A stretch of 64,000 nt of DNA from Streptomyces termitum (GTDB taxonomy: Bacteria > Actinomycetota > Actinomycetes > Streptomycetales > Streptomycetaceae): NCBI RefSeq assembly GCF_014650175.1, contig NZ_BMUL01000005.1, positions 1 through 64,000 on the forward strand, given 5' to 3'. The translations under genes and the position numbers were made by a program. A model generated the notes under the pieces. It did not search any database. It saw only the letters and a list, made by a program, of their open reading frames with translations, and was not told where the DNA came from. Position 1 is the stretch's first letter; every line of letters begins with the position of its first letter. This document shows, piece after piece, positions 53,675-62,739 of the stretch.

Positions 53675-54574
53675 ATGACCCTCACCAGCGACCCGCCGGT
53701 CGGGAAGACCGCCCCCGGCAGAACACCGGCACCCGGCACCGACGACGCCGCCGGACTCACCGTCGTCCCCGTCCGCCGCCCCTGGCGCTGGGCCGCCGTC
53801 GCCGCCACCGCCGTCGTCCTCGTCCAGTTCGGCCACGGCCTCGTCACCAACCCCGGCTGGGAATGGGACGTCTTCGCCCGCTACTTCGCCACCGAGGCGA
53901 TCCTGCGCGCCGTCTGGGTCACCCTCCAGCTCACCTTCTACGGCACCGCGATCGGCTTCGCCCTCGGCGTCGTCCTCGCCTTCATGCGACTGTCCGCCAG
54001 CCGCTTCCTGCGGACCGTCGCCTTCGGCTACATCTGGGCCTTCCGCTCCATCCCGCTCATCGTCCAGCTCCTCTTCTGGTTCAACCTCGCCTACCTGTAC
54101 GAGGAGCTGAGCATCGGCGTCCCCTTCGGACCCGGCCTCGTCTCCTTCGACACCGCCGGCCTGGTCGGCGCCATGAGCGCCGCCGTCCTCGGCCTCGCCC
54201 TCCACCAGGCCGCCTACGCCGCCGAGATCGTCCGGGGCGGCGTCCTCGCCGTCGACTCCGGACAGCTGGAGGCCGCCGCCTCCCTCGGCATCCCGCGCCT
54301 GCGCCGGCTCCGCCGGATCGTCCTGCCCCAGGCCATGCGCTCCATCCTGCCCAACGCCGCCAACGAGATCGTCTCCCTCTTCAAGGGCACCTCGATCGTC
54401 TCCGTCATGGCCATCGGCGAGCTGTTCTACCAGGTCCAGGTCGTCTACGGCCGCACCGGCCGGGTCGTGCCGCTGCTGATGGTCGCCACCGTCTGGTACG
54501 TCCTGCTGACCACCGCGCTCTCCGTCGTCCAGCACTACGTCGAACGCCACTACGCCAAGGGGAGCACCCGATGA
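53675..54574 (+). CDS. Amino acid/organosulfur ABC transporter permease, subunit 2
   Basis: 299 aa from ATG 53675 (AGGA upstream). Same family as subunit 1: ILRAVWVTLQLTFYGTAIGFALGVVLAFMRL, AFRSIPLIVQLLFWFNLAYLYEELSIGVPFGP, and EAA loop VDSGQLEAAASLGIPRLRRLRRIVLPQAMRSILPN. Paralogue of subunit 1; the two probably form a heterodimer. ATGA overlap with the ATPase gene. Confidence 0.93.
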   Translation: MTLTSDPPVGKTAPGRTPAPGTDDAAGLTVVPVRRPWRWAAVAATAVVLVQFGHGLVTNPGWEWDVFARYFATEAILRAVWVTLQLTFYGTAIGFALGVVLAFMRLSASRFLRTVAFGYIWAFRSIPLIVQLLFWFNLAYLYEELSIGVPFGPGLVSFDTAGLVGAMSAAVLGLALHQAAYAAEIVRGGVLAVDSGQLEAAASLGIPRLRRLRRIVLPQAMRSILPNAANEIVSLFKGTSIVSVMAIGELFYQVQVVYGRTGRVVPLLMVATVWYVLLTTALSVVQHYVERHYAKGSTR

Positions 54575-55353
54575 GCACCGTCACCGCCCCGCCCACCCCC
54601 AAGGTCGAACTCCGCGCCGTCCGCAAGAACTTCGGCACCACCGAGGTGCTGCGCGGCATCGACCTCGACGTCGCGGCCGGCGAGGTCGCCGTGGTCCTCG
54701 GCCCCTCCGGCTCCGGCAAGTCCACCCTGCTGCGCACCATCAACCACCTGGAGAAGGTCGACGGCGGCTCGGTCCGCGTCGACGGCTCCCTCGTCGGCTA
54801 CCGGCGCTCCGGCGACAAGCTCCACGAGCTGCGCGAGCGCGAGATCCTGCGGCAGCGCACCCGCATCGGCTTCGTCTTCCAGAACTTCCACCTCTTCCCG
54901 CACCTCACCGTCCTGGAGAACATCACCGAGGCCCCCGTCTCCGCGCTCCGCCGCCCCCGTAGGGCCGCCGAGGAGACCGCCCGCGCGCTCCTCGCGAGGG
55001 TCGGGCTCGCGGACAGGGCGGAGGCGTACCCCAAGCAGCTCTCCGGCGGCCAGCAGCAGCGGGTCGCCATCGCCCGCGCGCTCGCCCTCGAACCCGGCCT
55101 GCTCCTCTTCGACGAACCGACCTCGGCCCTCGACCCCGAACTCGTCGGCGAGGTCCTCGACGTCATCCGCGACCTCGCCGCCGGCGGCACCACGATGATC
55201 GTCGTCACCCACGAGATCGGCTTCGCCCGCGAGGTCGCCGACACCGTCGTCTTCATGGACGAGGGCCGGATCGTCGAGCGGGGCACGCCCGCCGAGGTCC
55301 TCGACGCGCCCCGGCACGAACGCACCCGCGCCTTCCTCTCCAAGGTCCTCTGA
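54571..55353 (+). CDS. Polar amino acid ABC transporter ATP-binding protein
   Basis: 260 aa. GlnQ/TcyN-like: Walker A GPSGSGKST, Q-loop VFQNFHLFPHLTVLENI, signature LSGGQQQRVAIARAL, Walker B LLLFDEPTSALDPELVGEVLDV, switch VVTHE. Energises the two permeases; the only ATPase of the cluster, so it may serve both binding proteins. Confidence 0.95.
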   Translation: MSTVTAPPTPKVELRAVRKNFGTTEVLRGIDLDVAAGEVAVVLGPSGSGKSTLLRTINHLEKVDGGSVRVDGSLVGYRRSGDKLHELREREILRQRTRIGFVFQNFHLFPHLTVLENITEAPVSALRRPRRAAEETARALLARVGLADRAEAYPKQLSGGQQQRVAIARALALEPGLLLFDEPTSALDPELVGEVLDVIRDLAAGGTTMIVVTHEIGFAREVADTVVFMDEGRIVERGTPAEVLDAPRHERTRAFLSKVL

Positions 55354-55394
55354 CCTCCCCCTCCCGCACCCCCTTCCCCGCAAGGAGTCCCGCC

Positions 55395-56366
55395 ATGACG
55401 TCCCGCCGCACCCTCCTCGCCGCCGTCGCCGCGCTCACCGCCCTCGGGGCCCTCACCGCCTGCGGCACGGGCGACCCCACCACCGAGATCAAGCCCGACG
55501 GGCAGAAGGGGCCGGGCGTGAACATCGGCCCGGACCAGAAGCGGATCCGCACCGGGAAGTCCGCCGGGGCCGCCGCCGCGCTGCCCGAGGCCGTCCGGAA
55601 GAGAGGCACCCTCGTCATCGGCGTGAGCGCGGGCAGTTCGCCGCCGCTCGGCTTCTACGCCACCGACGACAAGACCCTCATCGGCGTCGAGACCGACCTC
55701 GCCACCCTCGTCGCCGACGCGCTCGGCCTGAAGCCCGACTTCCAGGTGGTCTCCTGGGAGAACCTCTTCGTCGGCCTCGACAGCGGCAAGTTCGACGCGG
55801 CCTTCTCCAACGTCACCGTCACCGAGGAGCGCAAGGACAAGTACGACTTCGCCACCTACCGCCTCGACGACCTCGCCTTCGAGGCGAAGAAGGGCGCCGA
55901 CTGGAAGGTGCGGGGCCCCGAGGACGTCTCCGGGAAGCGGATCGCGGTCGGCTCCGGCACCAACCAGGAGAAGATCCTCGTCGACTGGTCGAAGGAGAAC
56001 GAGAAGGCCGGCCGCGAGGGCGTGGACATCGCCTACTTCCAGAACTCCACCGACTACTACCTCGCCCTCCAGTCCGGCCGCATCGACGCCTACCTGGGCC
56101 CGAACCCGTCCGCCGCCTACCACGTGGCGTCCGCCGGGCAGACCGAGGTGATCGGCACGTTCTCCGGCGCCGGCGCCGGCCTCCAGGGCAAGATCGCCGC
56201 CGCGACGAAGAAGGACAGCGGCCTGGTGAAGGCGTACGCCGCAGCCCTCGACCACGTCATCGGCAACGGCTCCTACGCGAAGGTCCTGGAGCGCTGGGGT
56301 CTGTCCACCGAGGCCGTCGAGAAGTCCGAGATCAACCCCCCGGGCCTGCCCCGCACCACGAACTGA
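55395..56366 (+). CDS. ABC transporter solute-binding lipoprotein (polar amino acid type)
   Basis: 323 aa. Signal with MTSRRTLLAAV and lipobox LTAC (C23); after a charged linker the SBP_bac_3 domain: TLIGVETDLATLVADALGLKP, GKFDAAFSNVTVTEERKDKYDFATY, RIAVGSGTNQEKILVDWSK, GRIDAYLGPNPSAAY. AAGGAG upstream of the ATG. Receptor of the importer encoded just before it; second receptor beside the minus-strand one. Confidence 0.93.
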   Translation: MTSRRTLLAAVAALTALGALTACGTGDPTTEIKPDGQKGPGVNIGPDQKRIRTGKSAGAAAALPEAVRKRGTLVIGVSAGSSPPLGFYATDDKTLIGVETDLATLVADALGLKPDFQVVSWENLFVGLDSGKFDAAFSNVTVTEERKDKYDFATYRLDDLAFEAKKGADWKVRGPEDVSGKRIAVGSGTNQEKILVDWSKENEKAGREGVDIAYFQNSTDYYLALQSGRIDAYLGPNPSAAYHVASAGQTEVIGTFSGAGAGLQGKIAAATKKDSGLVKAYAAALDHVIGNGSYAKVLERWGLSTEAVEKSEINPPGLPRTTN

Positions 56367-56668
56367 CCCGCAGTCCGGGGCGGCCGTACGGCCCCGGGGG
56401 CGTCCCCCGCGGCGCCCCCGGCCCCCCGGTGCCCCCCGGCCGGTGACCGCCCGCCCGTACCCGCCCGTCCGCCCGTACCCGTCCGCCTTCCGGCCCATAC
56501 CCGCCCGTCCGGCCTTTCCGGCCCGTGGCCGTCCCGTCTGCCTGTACCCGTCCGGCCTTTCCGCCCGTGGCCGTCCCGCCCGGCCGTACCCGTTCGGCCT
56601 TCCCGGCCCGTGGCCGTCCCGTCCGTACCCGACCCGCCCCACCCCGTACCGCCTCCGGAGGACCTCGC
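56367..56668 (+). repeat. Intergenic degenerate CCGTACCCGTCCGGCC repeats
   Basis: The section about 56440-56640 is made of irregular repeats of roughly 39-43 nt of the type CGTACCCG, then CGGCCTTTCC and GGCCCGTGGCCGTCCCG, at least three times. No gene is supported here: frames through it lack normal codon bias and a ribosome site. The SD GGAGG (56657-56661) belongs to the next gene. Confidence 0.65.
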
Positions 56669-57757
56669 ATGACCCGTGCGCACCCGTACCGACCGCTTCA
56701 TCTCGCCGCCGAGATCGCCCCGGGGGCCGTCGGCACCCGGGCCGCCGCCGATGCCGTGGCGCTCGCCCGGATCGGGGAGGAGGCCGGGCTCGACTTCCTC
56801 ACCCACGACGACTCCTTCTCCCGGCCCGGACTCGACGCGCTCGCCGTCCTCTCCCGGGTCGCGCCCGCGACCCGGTCGATCGGCCTGGTGCCGACCGTCA
56901 CCACCACCCACACCGAGCCCTTCCACGTCCAGGCGGCCGTCGCCACCCTGGACTGGGTGAGCCGGGGCCGGGCCGGCTGGCGGGTCGAGGTGTCCCGGGG
57001 CGCCGCCGAGGCCGCCCTGTTCGGCCGCCGGGCCGCCCCGCCGACCGCCGCCCTGTGGCAGGAGGCGGGCGAGGTCGCCGAGGTGGCCCGCCGGCTGTGG
57101 GACAGTTGGGAGGACGACGCCGAGATCAGGGACGTTCCCACCGGCCGTTTCATCGACCGCGACAAGCTCCACCACGTCGACTTCCAGGGGTCCGTCTTCT
57201 CCGTGAAGGGCCCGTCGATCGTGCCCCGGCCCCCGCAGGGCCATCCGGTCGTCGTGGTCGACGCGACCCGCCCGGAGGCCCGCGAGACGGCGGCCCGCCA
57301 CGCGGACGTGGCGCTGATCAGGGCTGCTTCGCCCGAGGAGGCCGCCGGGCTGCGCGCCGAACTCCACCGGGCGGCCCGCGCCCACGGCCGCGATCCGGAA
57401 CTGCTGCGCGTACTGCTCAGCGTCCCCGCCGGTCTCCCCGGTCTCCCCGGTCACTCCGACCCCTCTGGTCACTCCGACCCCTTCGGACACTCCGGCCCTT
57501 CCGGGGACTCCGACCTCGCCGACCCCGCCGCCCTCGCCGAGCGGATCGCCGCCTGGCACGGCGGCGGGGCCGTCGACGGCCTGCACCTCGTCCCGGCCGA
57601 CCCGGCCCGCGACCTGCCGCGCTTCGCCGCCGGGACGGTGGCCGCGCTGCGCGGGCGGGGCCTGTTCCGCACCGCCTACGCGGGCACCACCCTCCGCGAC
57701 CACCTGGGCCTGCCCCGGCCCGTCAGCCAGTACGCCCCGAAGGGAGCCGACGCGTGA
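56669..57757 (+). CDS. Luciferase-like (LLM) flavin-dependent monooxygenase 1
   Basis: 362 aa from ATG 56669 (GGAGG, 7 nt spacing). Bacterial-luciferase-like TIM barrel: LHLAAEIAPGAV, GLDFLTHDDSFSRPGLDALAVLSRVAPAT, TTTHTEPFHVQAAVATLDWVSRGRAGWRVEVS, VPRPPQGHPVVVVDATRPEARETAARHADVALI. Residues around 245-270 contain a GHSDPSGHSDPFGHSGPSGD low-complexity insert. Uses FMNH2 from a separate reductase. Substrate inferred to be an S-substituted or other imported amino-acid-like compound. GTGA overlap with monooxygenase 2. Confidence 0.88.
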   Translation: MTRAHPYRPLHLAAEIAPGAVGTRAAADAVALARIGEEAGLDFLTHDDSFSRPGLDALAVLSRVAPATRSIGLVPTVTTTHTEPFHVQAAVATLDWVSRGRAGWRVEVSRGAAEAALFGRRAAPPTAALWQEAGEVAEVARRLWDSWEDDAEIRDVPTGRFIDRDKLHHVDFQGSVFSVKGPSIVPRPPQGHPVVVVDATRPEARETAARHADVALIRAASPEEAAGLRAELHRAARAHGRDPELLRVLLSVPAGLPGLPGHSDPSGHSDPFGHSGPSGDSDLADPAALAERIAAWHGGGAVDGLHLVPADPARDLPRFAAGTVAALRGRGLFRTAYAGTTLRDHLGLPRPVSQYAPKGADA

Positions 57758-59073
57758 CCGAGTCCCGGCCGGCCAGGAAGCAGATCCACCTCGCCGCGCA
57801 CTTCCCCGGCGTCAACTCCACCACCGTCTGGGCCGATCCGCGCTCCGGCTCGCAGATCGACTTCTCCTCCTTCGAGCACCTCGCGCGCACCGCCGAGCGT
57901 GGCCTGTTCGACTTCTTCTTCCTCGCCGAGGGGCTGCGGCTGCGCGAGCACGCCGGCCGCGTCCACGACCTCGACGTCGTCGGCCGCCCCGAGTCGATCA
58001 CCGTCCTGAACGCGCTGGCCGCCGTCACCGACCGCCTCGGCCTGGCCGCCACGGTCAACGCCACCTTCAACGAGCCCTACGAGCTGGCCCGGCGGCTCGC
58101 CTCCCTGGACCACCTCAGCGGCGGCCGGGCCGCCTGGAACGTCGTCACCTCCTCCGACGCCTTCACCGGCGAGAACTTCCGGCGCGGCGGCTTCCTCGAC
58201 CGGGCCGACCGGTACACGCGGGCCGCCGAGGCCCTCGCCACCGTCCGCGAGCTGTGGGACTCCTGGCCGGCCGGCGGCGAGCGGCGCCGCTTCGCCCACG
58301 ACGGGCCGCAGTTCCGGATCGAGGGCGAGGTCACCGTCGAGCGGCCGCCGCAGGGGCACCCGGTCGTCATCCAGGCCGGGGACTCCGCCGAGGGGCGGGA
58401 GTTCGCCGCCTCCGCCGCCGACGTGATCTTCTCCCGGCACTCGGAGCCGGAGGCCGGCCGGGCCTTCTACGCCGACGTCAAGGGCCGGCTCGCCCGGTAC
58501 GGGCGGCGGCCGGAGGAGCTGAAGATCCTCCCCGCCGTCACCTACGTCCTCGGCGACACCGAGGCCGAGGCCCGGGAGCGGGCCGCGCTCATCAGCCGGC
58601 AGCAGGTCTCCCCGCAGAACGCGATCCTCACCCTGGAGCAGGTCTGGGGCCGCGACCTCTCCGCGTACGACCCCGACGGGCCGTTCCCCGAGACCGACCC
58701 GGACCCGGAGTCGACGCTCGTGCAGGGCAGGGTCCGGGTCGCCGACCCGTTCGCGGTCGCGGCGCGCTGGCGGGCGCTGTCCGAGGCCAAGGGGCTGTCG
58801 ATCCGGGAGACCGTCATCGAGGCCACCGGCCGGCACTCCTTCGTCGGCACGCCCGCCTCGGTCGCCGCCGCCCTGGAGGAGCACGTGGCGACCGGGGCGG
58901 CCGACGGCTTCATCCTCGTCCCGCACCTCACCCCGGGCGGCCTGGACGACTTCGTCGACCGGGTGGTCCCGCTGCTCCAGGAGCGCGGCGTCTTCCGTAC
59001 GGAGTACACGGGCACGACGCTCCGCTCGCACCTCGGGCTCCCGGCACCGGTGTGGAAGGCTGGCACACCATGA
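57754..59073 (+). CDS. NtaA/SnaA/DszA-family flavin-dependent monooxygenase 2
   Basis: 439 aa. Typical for the family: KQIHLAAHFPGVNSTTVWADP, FDFFFLAEGLRLREH, VTDRLGLAATVNATFNEPYELARRLASLDHLSGGRAAWNVVTSSD, NFRRGG, RYTRAAEALATVRELWDSW, GHPVVIQAGDSAEGREFAA. Members open C-S or C-N bonds (dibenzothiophene sulfone, nitrilotriacetate, N-acetyl-S-substituted cysteines). With the GNAT and importer it fits oxidative desulfurization of an acquired thiol conjugate. ATGA overlap with the DUF1684 gene. Confidence 0.92.
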   Translation: MTESRPARKQIHLAAHFPGVNSTTVWADPRSGSQIDFSSFEHLARTAERGLFDFFFLAEGLRLREHAGRVHDLDVVGRPESITVLNALAAVTDRLGLAATVNATFNEPYELARRLASLDHLSGGRAAWNVVTSSDAFTGENFRRGGFLDRADRYTRAAEALATVRELWDSWPAGGERRRFAHDGPQFRIEGEVTVERPPQGHPVVIQAGDSAEGREFAASAADVIFSRHSEPEAGRAFYADVKGRLARYGRRPEELKILPAVTYVLGDTEAEARERAALISRQQVSPQNAILTLEQVWGRDLSAYDPDGPFPETDPDPESTLVQGRVRVADPFAVAARWRALSEAKGLSIRETVIEATGRHSFVGTPASVAAALEEHVATGAADGFILVPHLTPGGLDDFVDRVVPLLQERGVFRTEYTGTTLRSHLGLPAPVWKAGTP

Positions 59074-59894
59074 GCGACACGCATGGCACCCACCCCGCCG
59101 ACGGCACCTCCCCGGACCCCGGGGCCGCGTGGCGGGACTGGCACGAGCGGCGCGAGGCGGCGGTGGCCTCCTCGTACGGCCCGCTCTCCCTCACCGGCAC
59201 CCACTGGCTCGCGGACTTCCCCGACGGCGCCCTGCCCGGCCTGCCGGGGGAGTGGCGGGAGGACGGCGACGAGCTGGTCCTGACGGCGGACGCCGGCGAC
59301 GGCCTCACCGTCGACGGCAAGCCCTTCGCCGGCACGGTCCGGCTCACCGCCGACCACCCGCCGGTCCACGAGTCCCGCGTCGCGGCGGGCGACCGCAGGC
59401 TGGTCGTGCTGCGCCGCGAAGGACTGTGGGCGGTACGGGACTTCGACCCCGGCTCGGCGGCGCGGCGGGCGTTCCGGGGCATCGAGGCCGCCCCGTACGA
59501 CCCGCGCTGGACGGTGCCGGGGGTCTACCGGCCGTACGCGGAGGAGCGCAGCGTCCGGGTGGCGAACGCGGACGGCCGGGAGCGCGGGCTCGGGCTCTCG
59601 GGCGAGGTGGTCTTCGAGCTCGACGGCCGGGTGCACGCGCTCCAGGCGGCCGTCGAGGACGACGGCTCGCTGTGGGCGGTCTTCGCGGACGCCACCAGCG
59701 GGGGGTCCACCTTCCGCTTCCGGTTCCTGCGGCCGGAGGCCCCGGCGGCGGACGGCGCGGTGACGGTGGACCTCAACCGGGCGCTGCTCCCGCCGTGCGC
59801 CTTCGCCGACCACTTCATCTGCCCCTTCCCGCCGCCCGGGAACACCCTGGACCTCGCGGTGGAGGCGGGGGAGCGGCGGGTGCGCACGGCCTGA
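59070..59894 (+). CDS. DUF1684 family protein
   Basis: 274 aa. DUF1684: AAWRDWHERREAAVASSYGPLSLTGTHWL, LVVLRREGLWAVRDFDPGS, FRFRFLRPEAP, VDLNRALLPPCAFADHFICPFPPPGN (the conserved C-terminal block). Function unknown; members are often in cofactor or sulfur neighbourhoods. Translationally coupled to monooxygenase 2, last gene of the operon. Confidence 0.92.
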   Translation: MSDTHGTHPADGTSPDPGAAWRDWHERREAAVASSYGPLSLTGTHWLADFPDGALPGLPGEWREDGDELVLTADAGDGLTVDGKPFAGTVRLTADHPPVHESRVAAGDRRLVVLRREGLWAVRDFDPGSAARRAFRGIEAAPYDPRWTVPGVYRPYAEERSVRVANADGRERGLGLSGEVVFELDGRVHALQAAVEDDGSLWAVFADATSGGSTFRFRFLRPEAPAADGAVTVDLNRALLPPCAFADHFICPFPPPGNTLDLAVEAGERRVRTA

Positions 59895-59954
59895 GCCGCC
59901 CGGCGGGCCCCGGCCGTCACCACGGCCGGGCCCGCCGCCTTCCCCGGCACCGCT

Positions 59955-59972
59955 TTGTGAAAGCTTTCACAA
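59955..59972 (+). promoter_or_regulatory. Rex operator (ROP site) upstream of adhE
   Basis: TTGTGAAAGCTTTCACAA matches the Rex consensus TTGTGAANNNNTTCACAA exactly and is a perfect palindrome, extendable to 20 bp. Rex releases DNA when NADH is high, so adhE should be derepressed on oxygen limitation. The site lies 110 nt before the chosen ATG. Confidence 0.93.
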
Positions 59973-60081
59973 AAGGACTTCCGGCCCCCCTCCACAGGTC
60001 TTTCCGCGCCCCTCCTCGCAGGTCACCGGGTGTCGAATGGAAGGGACGAAGAAATCGGTCACCGGCGAAGGAGGGCCTGTC

Positions 60082-62676
60082 ATGGAGGCCAAGGAGAGGG
60101 TGGAGGGGCTCGTCCGGCGGGCCCTCGGCGCGCTGGCGGAGTACGAGGCCCTCGACCAGGAGCAGGTCGACCGCGTCGTCAGGAAGGCGTCGCTGGCGGC
60201 CCTCGCCGCCCACGGCGACCTAGCCCGCCTCGCCGTCGAGGAGACCGGCCGCGGCCTTTTCGAGGACAAGGCCGTCAAGAACCTCTTCGCCTGCGAGCAC
60301 GTCACGAACGCGATGGCCGGTCTCAAGACCGTCGGCGTCGTCTCCCGCGACGAACTGAACGGCATCACCGAGATCGCCGAACCCGTCGGCGTCATCTGTG
60401 CGATGACCCCCGTCACCAACCCCACCTCGACGACCGTCTTCAAGGCCCTGATCGCCCTCAAGACCCGCAACCCGATCGTCTTCGCCTTCCACCCTTCCGC
60501 GCAGAAGTGCTCCGCCGAGGCCGCCCGGATCGTCCGCGACGCCGCCGTCGCCGCCGGGGCCCCCGCCGACTGCGTCCAGTGGATCGAGGAGCCCTCCATG
60601 GAGGCCACCCGCCTCCTCATGCACCACGACGGCGTCGCCACCATCCTCGCCACCGGCGGCAACGCCATGGTCCGGGCCGCCTACTCGTGCGGCAAGCCCG
60701 CCCTCGGCGTCGGCGCCGGAAACGTCCCCGCGTACATCGCCAAGGACGCCGAACTCCAGCGCGCCGTCCACGACATCGCCCTCTCCAAGGCCTTCGACCA
60801 CGGCATGATCTGCGCCTCCGAACAGGCCGTCATCCTCGACGCCGAGATCTACGAGGAGGGCATCGCCGAGTTCGAACGGCTCGGCGCCCACGTCGTCACC
60901 GCCGCCGAGAAGACCAAGCTGGAGGAGTACCTCTTCGGCGCCACGGCCTTCGGCACCGACTGCGGCGGGGCCCGGCTCAACGCGGACGTCGTCGGAAAGT
61001 CCCCCGCCTGGATCGCCGAACAGGCCGGCTTCGAGGTCCCCGAGGGCACCTCCCTCCTCCTCGCCGAATGCGCCGAGGCCGGCGAGAACGAACCCCTCAC
61101 CCGCGAGAAGCTCTCCCCGGTCCTCGCCGCCCTCAAGGCCGGCTCGACCGCCGAGGGCCTCGACCTCGCCGCCGCCATGGTCGAATTCCACGGCCTCGGC
61201 CACAGCGCCGCGATCCACACCGAGGACGAGGCCCTCGCCGAGGAGTTCGGCAGGCGGGTCAAGGCGGTCCGCGTCATCGTTAACGCCCCCTCCACCTTCG
61301 GCGGCATCGGCGACGTCTACAACGCCTTCCTCCCCTCGCTCACCCTCGGCTGCGGCTCGTACGGCCGCAACTCCGTCTCCGGCAACGTCACCGCCGTCGA
61401 CCTGCTCAACATCAAGCGGATCGGACGCCGCAACACGAACACCCAGTGGTACAAGATCCCGCCGAAGATCTACTTCGAGCGCAACGCCGTCCGCTACCTC
61501 GGCGAGATGGAGGACGTCCACCGGGTCACGATCGTCACCGACCGCACCATGGGCGAGATCGGCTTCGTCCAGAAGATCACCGACATCCTCCACGGCCGCC
61601 CCGAACCGGTCGCCCTCCAGGTCATCGACGACGTCGAGCCCAACCCCTCGCTCGCCACCGTCCGGGCCGGCGCCGCCGCCATGCGCGGCTTCCGCCCCGA
61701 CACCATCGTCGCCCTCGGCGGCGGCTCCCCGATGGACGCCGCGAAGATCATGTGGCTGATGTACGAGCGGCCCGAGGTCGAGTTCGCGGACACCAAGGAG
61801 AAGTTCTTCGACATCCGCAAGCGCGCCTACCGCTTCCCGAAGCTCGGCGAGAAGGCGAAGCTCGTCGCGATCCCCACCACCTCCGGCACCGGCAGCGAGG
61901 TCACCCCCTTCGCCGTCATCTCCGACCCCGAGGCCGCCCAGAAGTACCCGCTCGCCGACTACGCCCTCACCCCCGACGTCGCCATCGTCGACCCCGTCCT
62001 CCCGCTCCACCTCCCCCCGGCCGTCACCGCCGACTCCGGCTTCGACGCCCTCACCCACGCCACCGAGGCGTACGTCTCCGCCTACGCCAACGACTTCACC
62101 GACGGCCAGTGCCTCCAGGCCATCAAGCTGATCTTCGACAACCTGGAGACCTGCGTGAGGGAGGGCGCCCGCGCCCCCCGGGCCCGCGAGAAGATGCACA
62201 ACGCGTCCACCATCGCCGGCATGGCCTTCGCCAACGCCTTCCTCGGCCTCGTCCACGCCATGGCCCACACCCTCGGCAACACCTTCCACGTCGCCCACGG
62301 CCGCACCAACGCCCTCCTCCTGCCGCACGTCATCCGGCACAACGGCACCGTCACCCACAAGGCCGTGCCGTGGCCCAAGGCCGAGGTCTACCGCGCCCCC
62401 GAGCGCTACCAGGAGATCGCCCGCGCGCTCGGCCTGCCGGCCGCGACCCCGCAGGAGGGCGTCGAGTCCTACGCCCGCGCCGTCGAGGACCTGCGCGACC
62501 GGTGCGGCATCCCGGCCGGCTTCCAGGCCGAGGGCGTCGACGAGGCGGCCTTCATGGCGGCCCTGCCGCAGCAGGCCCTGAACGCCTACGCCGACCAGTG
62601 CGCCCCCGCCAACCCGCGGATGCCGATGATCGAGGAGATGAAGGAACTCATGGTCCGGGCCTACTACGGCCGGTAG
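60082..62676 (+). CDS. adhE: Bifunctional acetaldehyde-CoA/alcohol dehydrogenase
   Basis: 864 aa from ATG 60082, set by AAGGAGG at 60068-60074; ATG 60037 is an upstream alternative without a ribosome site. N-terminal CoA-acylating aldehyde dehydrogenase with GNVPAYIAKDA and the catalytic cysteine C244 in GMICASEQAV; linker near NSVSGNVTAVDLLNIKRI; C-terminal Fe-dependent alcohol dehydrogenase with GGGSPMDAAKIMW, PTTSGTGSEVTPFAVISD, DALTHATEAYVSAYA and HAMAHTLGNTFHVAHGRTNALLLP (iron ligands). Converts acetyl-CoA to ethanol in two NADH steps, so consumes excess NADH. Rex-controlled. Confidence 0.95.
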   Translation: MEAKERVEGLVRRALGALAEYEALDQEQVDRVVRKASLAALAAHGDLARLAVEETGRGLFEDKAVKNLFACEHVTNAMAGLKTVGVVSRDELNGITEIAEPVGVICAMTPVTNPTSTTVFKALIALKTRNPIVFAFHPSAQKCSAEAARIVRDAAVAAGAPADCVQWIEEPSMEATRLLMHHDGVATILATGGNAMVRAAYSCGKPALGVGAGNVPAYIAKDAELQRAVHDIALSKAFDHGMICASEQAVILDAEIYEEGIAEFERLGAHVVTAAEKTKLEEYLFGATAFGTDCGGARLNADVVGKSPAWIAEQAGFEVPEGTSLLLAECAEAGENEPLTREKLSPVLAALKAGSTAEGLDLAAAMVEFHGLGHSAAIHTEDEALAEEFGRRVKAVRVIVNAPSTFGGIGDVYNAFLPSLTLGCGSYGRNSVSGNVTAVDLLNIKRIGRRNTNTQWYKIPPKIYFERNAVRYLGEMEDVHRVTIVTDRTMGEIGFVQKITDILHGRPEPVALQVIDDVEPNPSLATVRAGAAAMRGFRPDTIVALGGGSPMDAAKIMWLMYERPEVEFADTKEKFFDIRKRAYRFPKLGEKAKLVAIPTTSGTGSEVTPFAVISDPEAAQKYPLADYALTPDVAIVDPVLPLHLPPAVTADSGFDALTHATEAYVSAYANDFTDGQCLQAIKLIFDNLETCVREGARAPRAREKMHNASTIAGMAFANAFLGLVHAMAHTLGNTFHVAHGRTNALLLPHVIRHNGTVTHKAVPWPKAEVYRAPERYQEIARALGLPAATPQEGVESYARAVEDLRDRCGIPAGFQAEGVDEAAFMAALPQQALNAYADQCAPANPRMPMIEEMKELMVRAYYGR

Positions 62677-62687
62677 CCCCCGCCCGT

Positions 62688-62721
62688 GTGAAGGGCCCCC
62701 GCCGCGGCGGGGGCCCTTCAC
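62688..62721. terminator. Bidirectional terminator after adhE
   Basis: 34-nt perfect palindrome (16-nt arms 62688-62703 and 62706-62721 around GC), between the convergent ends of adhE and the membrane protein gene. Confidence 0.9.
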
Positions 62722-62739
62722 CCACGGGGGAGGCGGGGC

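Noticed and set aside
53273..54550. Minus-strand 425-codon frame over permease 2
   Set aside because: Antisense shadow, Gly/Asp-rich; the plus strand encodes an obvious permease.
60220..62721. 833-codon minus-strand frame
   Set aside because: Antisense shadow of adhE, no domain and no start signal.
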